NCBI GenBank assembly: GCA_011321895.1 | Contig: DROK01000288.1 | Span: 1-7,246 of the forward strand | Source: Thermodesulfatator atlanticus | GTDB taxonomy: Bacteria > Desulfobacterota > Thermodesulfobacteria > Thermodesulfobacteriales > Thermodesulfatatoraceae | Reading direction: 5' to 3' | Length of the DNA: 7,246 bases | Part shown: piece by piece, positions 5,856 to 7,246 of the stretch | Numbering within the stretch: the first letter of the stretch is position 1 | Layout of the letters: every line of letters starts with the position of its first letter | Notes under the pieces: model-generated | Seen by the model: the letters and a program-made list of their open reading frames with translations, nothing else | The model's database searches: none | What the model was told of the DNA's origin: nothing | Made by a program: the position numbers and the translations under genes

Positions 5856-5869
5856 CCTGATTACCGTAC
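5829..5869. repeat. Three copies of GTACGGT in alternating orientation
   Basis: On the plus strand ACCGTAC occurs at 5829-5835, GTACGGT at 5844-5850 and ACCGTAC at 5863-5869, all exact 7-mers. The middle copy can pair with either neighbour: with the lower-coordinate copy it makes the terminator-like stem, and with the higher-coordinate copy a 7-bp stem with a 12-base loop. A GC palindrome CAGGCCTG (5852-5859) lies in that loop. The set could be protein-binding half-sites or alternative RNA pairings. Confidence 0.75.
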
Positions 5870-5892
5870 TTAAACTAAAAGTTTAGTTAAAG
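5869..5892. promoter_or_regulatory. 24-base imperfect palindrome, candidate operator of the HTH-cupin regulator
   Basis: The dyad is centred between 5880 and 5881, and 10 of 12 position pairs match; mismatches occur only at the central pair and at the fourth pair from the outside. On the minus strand it reads as CTT, T, then AACTAAA, CT, TTTAGTT, T, AAG. It is AT-rich, symmetric and overlaps or directly follows the predicted transcription start. That is where a repressor such as the protein encoded just downstream would act. Binding by that protein is an inference. Confidence 0.65.
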
Positions 5893-5902
5893 TGCGGCTG
5901 AG

Positions 5903-5930
5903 ATAATAAAACCTAAGCTCGATTTGTCAA
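5903..5930 (-). promoter_or_regulatory. Sigma70-type promoter for the regulator-speD-speB operon
   Basis: The minus strand carries a perfect -35 hexamer TTGACA (5925-5930), a 16-base spacer and TATTAT (5903-5908), five of six matches to the -10 consensus. Transcription would start near 5896, giving a leader of about 110 bases before the regulator ATG. The -35 box begins four bases after the AMMECR1 stop. It is the only promoter of this quality noticed in the window, and the close gene packing suggests that it may serve everything down to the TonB/TolA-like gene. Confidence 0.75.
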
Positions 5931-5933
5931 GCC

Positions 5934-6524
5934 CTAATGTGGCCCGTAAAGCGGACCCAGCCCGAGCTCTTTTTCGCTAAAAATCTCAGCGGTGAAGAGG
6001 TAGATCTCGGTCTCCGGATCCTGCCAGCACCCCGGGGGAAGCCCCGCCTTAAGGCAGGTGTGGTCCAGGAACGTCTCCCGGTCCCAGCCGTATTCCACCG
6101 CCACCTGGGGTAACAAAACCCCCCGGTGCACCCCCCTCACGATATAGACGCCGTGTTTACCCACTTCCACTTCCTCCGGGCTTCGGGCCCGCCACATGGG
6201 CGAGAGGACGGAAATCTCGATCTCTACTTCCGGGAGCTCTTCCGGGGCCAGCGGGGGAAAACGGGGATCGTTGAAGGCCGCTGACCTGGCCATTTCGAAG
6301 ACGATCTGGTAAAGGGGTTTGTCGGCGTGGAAAGTCCCGATACACCCCCGCAACTGGCCGTGTTTGGTAAGGGTGACGAAGGCCCCGTAGGGCTCAAGGA
6401 GCTTTGGCGGTACTTCCTCAGGCAGACGGGGCGGGCGCCCTTCAAGGGCGCTTGCGATACTTTCCCGCGCAATATAGAGCAGAAGGGCCTTTTCTGCCTC
6501 GTTCAAGCCTATTACCTTTTCCAT
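5934..6524 (-). CDS. AMMECR1-domain protein (AmmeMemoRadiSam system protein A type)
   Basis: This 196-residue soluble protein is close to the full AMMECR1 domain length. Recognisable blocks are LRGCIGTF (58-65), the hallmark LRGCIG motif, SAAFNDPRFPPL (81-92), EIEISVLSPM (101-110), GVLLPQVAVEYGWDRETFL (135-153), and CLKAGLPPGCW (157-167). In many bacteria and archaea this protein is encoded with a Memo-family protein and a radical SAM enzyme (the AmmeMemoRadiSam set). Neither is in the window, and its molecular function is not firmly known; the conserved Cys in LRGCIG is the likely functional residue. It starts one base after the stop of the DsbC-like gene. GGTGAGG in that gene's last codons serves as its ribosome-binding site, so the two are probably translated from one message. 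Family assignment is secure; role is open. Confidence 0.93.
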   Translation of the reverse strand: MEKVIGLNEAEKALLLYIARESIASALEGRPPRLPEEVPPKLLEPYGAFVTLTKHGQLRGCIGTFHADKPLYQIVFEMARSAAFNDPRFPPLAPEELPEVEIEISVLSPMWRARSPEEVEVGKHGVYIVRGVHRGVLLPQVAVEYGWDRETFLDHTCLKAGLPPGCWQDPETEIYLFTAEIFSEKELGLGPLYGPH

Positions 6525-6525
6525 C

Positions 6526-7246
6526 CTACCTCACCATCTGGAGTAATTTTTGGGCGTCGAGGACCCCTGAGATTACCCTGCCGTCAGGAAAAATATAAGT
6601 CGGGGTGGCGCGGATGCCCAGTTTGGGGAGAAGGGCAAGGGCCTGCTCCACCTTTTCTTTCCCCCGGGCACATTGCCGGCCCTGGTAACCCTCGATCAAG
6701 GCCTCAAGCCCCTTTCCGTCACAGATAATGGCCACGGCCTTGGCCTTGGCCTGGGGGTGTAGGGCCTCAAGAGGAAAGAGGATGACCTTGACCTTGATCT
6801 TTCCTTCCCGCACCAACGACAAAAGTATCTTTTCAGCCCGTTTACAATGGGGGCAGTCCGGGTCAGTCACCAAAAAGACCTCAGGCCCTTTGCCCGCACT
6901 GAAGGCGACCAGTTTTTCTAACTCTTTTAGTTTGGCCGGGTTTAAGCGGTTAAGGTCAATGACCCTCTGCTGGGTAAGGTCCTTGCGGGCCTTGATGTCT
7001 ATGATACGGCCGACCACCAGATACCGCCCCGAACTGTCAACGTAGGTGAGTTTCTTGCTGCCTCCCGTCTGGATAATGACCTCACAGAGCCCCGCCACCG
7101 GGGCCTTACTCACGCTGGCAATCTCGAATTTATGGTTGGTGAAGAGGCCACGCAGAGCGTTCTTTAAAGTCTGGGGGTCTGGACAATCTTTTTGGGCCCA
7201 CCCCGGAAAACTCCAAAAAACAAAGGCCAACAGGCAAATAAGCGTC
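6526..7246 (-). CDS. Secreted DsbC/DsbG-like thiol:disulfide interchange protein (5' end beyond window)
   Basis: The reading frame stays open to the window edge, and its first visible residues (TLICLLAFVFWSFPGWA) are the hydrophobic core and cleavage site of a signal peptide; the TTG at 7230 lies inside this and is not the real start. Cleavage is expected before QKDC near 7194, leaving a mature protein of about 222 residues, close to DsbC. An N-terminal DsbC-like dimerisation domain includes YVDSSGRYLVVGRIIDI. A charged linker helix and a thioredoxin fold follow, with the active site DPDCPHCK (CPHC codons 6844-6855) and the cis-proline loop GIRATPTYIF. Two further cysteines, 41 and 58 residues after the second active-site Cys, lie about where DsbC has its structural disulfide. 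DsbC itself has CGYC, so the CPHC site is more DsbA-like. It probably isomerises, reduces or oxidises disulfides in the periplasm. It precedes the AMMECR1 gene by one base. Confidence 0.88.
   Translation of the reverse strand, partial: TLICLLAFVFWSFPGWAQKDCPDPQTLKNALRGLFTNHKFEIASVSKAPVAGLCEVIIQTGGSKKLTYVDSSGRYLVVGRIIDIKARKDLTQQRVIDLNRLNPAKLKELEKLVAFSAGKGPEVFLVTDPDCPHCKRAEKILLSLVREGKIKVKVILFPLEALHPQAKAKAVAIICDGKGLEALIEGYQGRQCARGKEKVEQALALLPKLGIRATPTYIFPDGRVISGVLDAQKLLQMVR

Noticed and set aside
7228..7230. TTG as the start of the DsbC-like gene
   Set aside because: It falls within the hydrophobic core of a signal peptide whose upstream codons (TLICL) are in frame to the window edge, so the gene is truncated by the window.
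1..7246. tRNA, rRNA, CRISPR array, insertion sequence or prophage signals
   Set aside because: Apart from the short leader repeats, no direct-repeat arrays, transposase motifs, terminal inverted repeats or RNA-gene signatures were seen. Coding density and gene types look like ordinary chromosome.

Overview
All genes in this window lie on the minus strand, packed tightly with several stop/start overlaps (TGATG, ATGA). The proteins are rich in Lys, Glu and Arg and the DNA is moderately GC-rich. A periplasmic DsbC-like protein and a TolR plus TonB/TolA-like pair point to a Gram-negative bacterium. The combination of an AMMECR1-family protein, a short archaeal/Thermotoga-type SpeD and a SpeB ureohydrolase suggests a thermophile, perhaps of the Thermodesulfobacteriota/Desulfobacterota. 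That placement is an inference from gene content and protein composition; no rRNA or marker gene is present to prove it.

In the direction of transcription (high to low coordinates) the layout is as follows. (1) At 7246-5934, a 5'-truncated gene for a secreted DsbC/DsbG-like thioredoxin-fold protein with a CPHC site is followed one base later by an AMMECR1-domain gene. (2) At 5933-5787 lies the only sizeable intergenic region. It holds a near-consensus sigma70-type promoter (TTGACA, 16-base spacer, TATTAT), a 24-base imperfect palindrome over the expected start of transcription, and a leader with three copies of GTACGGT in alternating orientation. These copies can form two mutually exclusive hairpins, the later of which is terminator-like. 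(3) At 5786-3895 is a polyamine module: an XRE-HTH/cupin regulator, speD (pyruvoyl AdoMet decarboxylase) and speB (agmatinase-type ureohydrolase), with further inverted repeats in front of speD and speB. (4) At 3876-2324 are the ATPase and membrane subunits of a zinc/manganese-type ABC importer, without a substrate-binding protein. (5) At 2302-957 are tatD (metal-dependent nuclease) and maf (nucleotide pyrophosphatase). (6) At 960-1 are a TolR/ExbD protein and the N-terminal 188 residues of a TonB/TolA-like energy transducer that runs off the window. No TolQ/ExbB gene is present.

The spacing suggests that everything from the regulator to the TonB-like gene could be one long transcript from the promoter at about 5903-5930. 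The most plausible functional link is polyamine synthesis: SpeD supplies decarboxylated AdoMet, SpeB removes urea from agmatine or aminopropylagmatine, and the HTH-cupin protein may sense a small molecule and control its own operon. SpeB-family enzymes normally need two Mn2+ ions, so a metal importer directly downstream could be meaningful. The remaining genes look like housekeeping or envelope functions carried on the same transcript. The most interesting unexplained signals are the promoter/operator/leader structure and the intercistronic hairpins of the polyamine genes.
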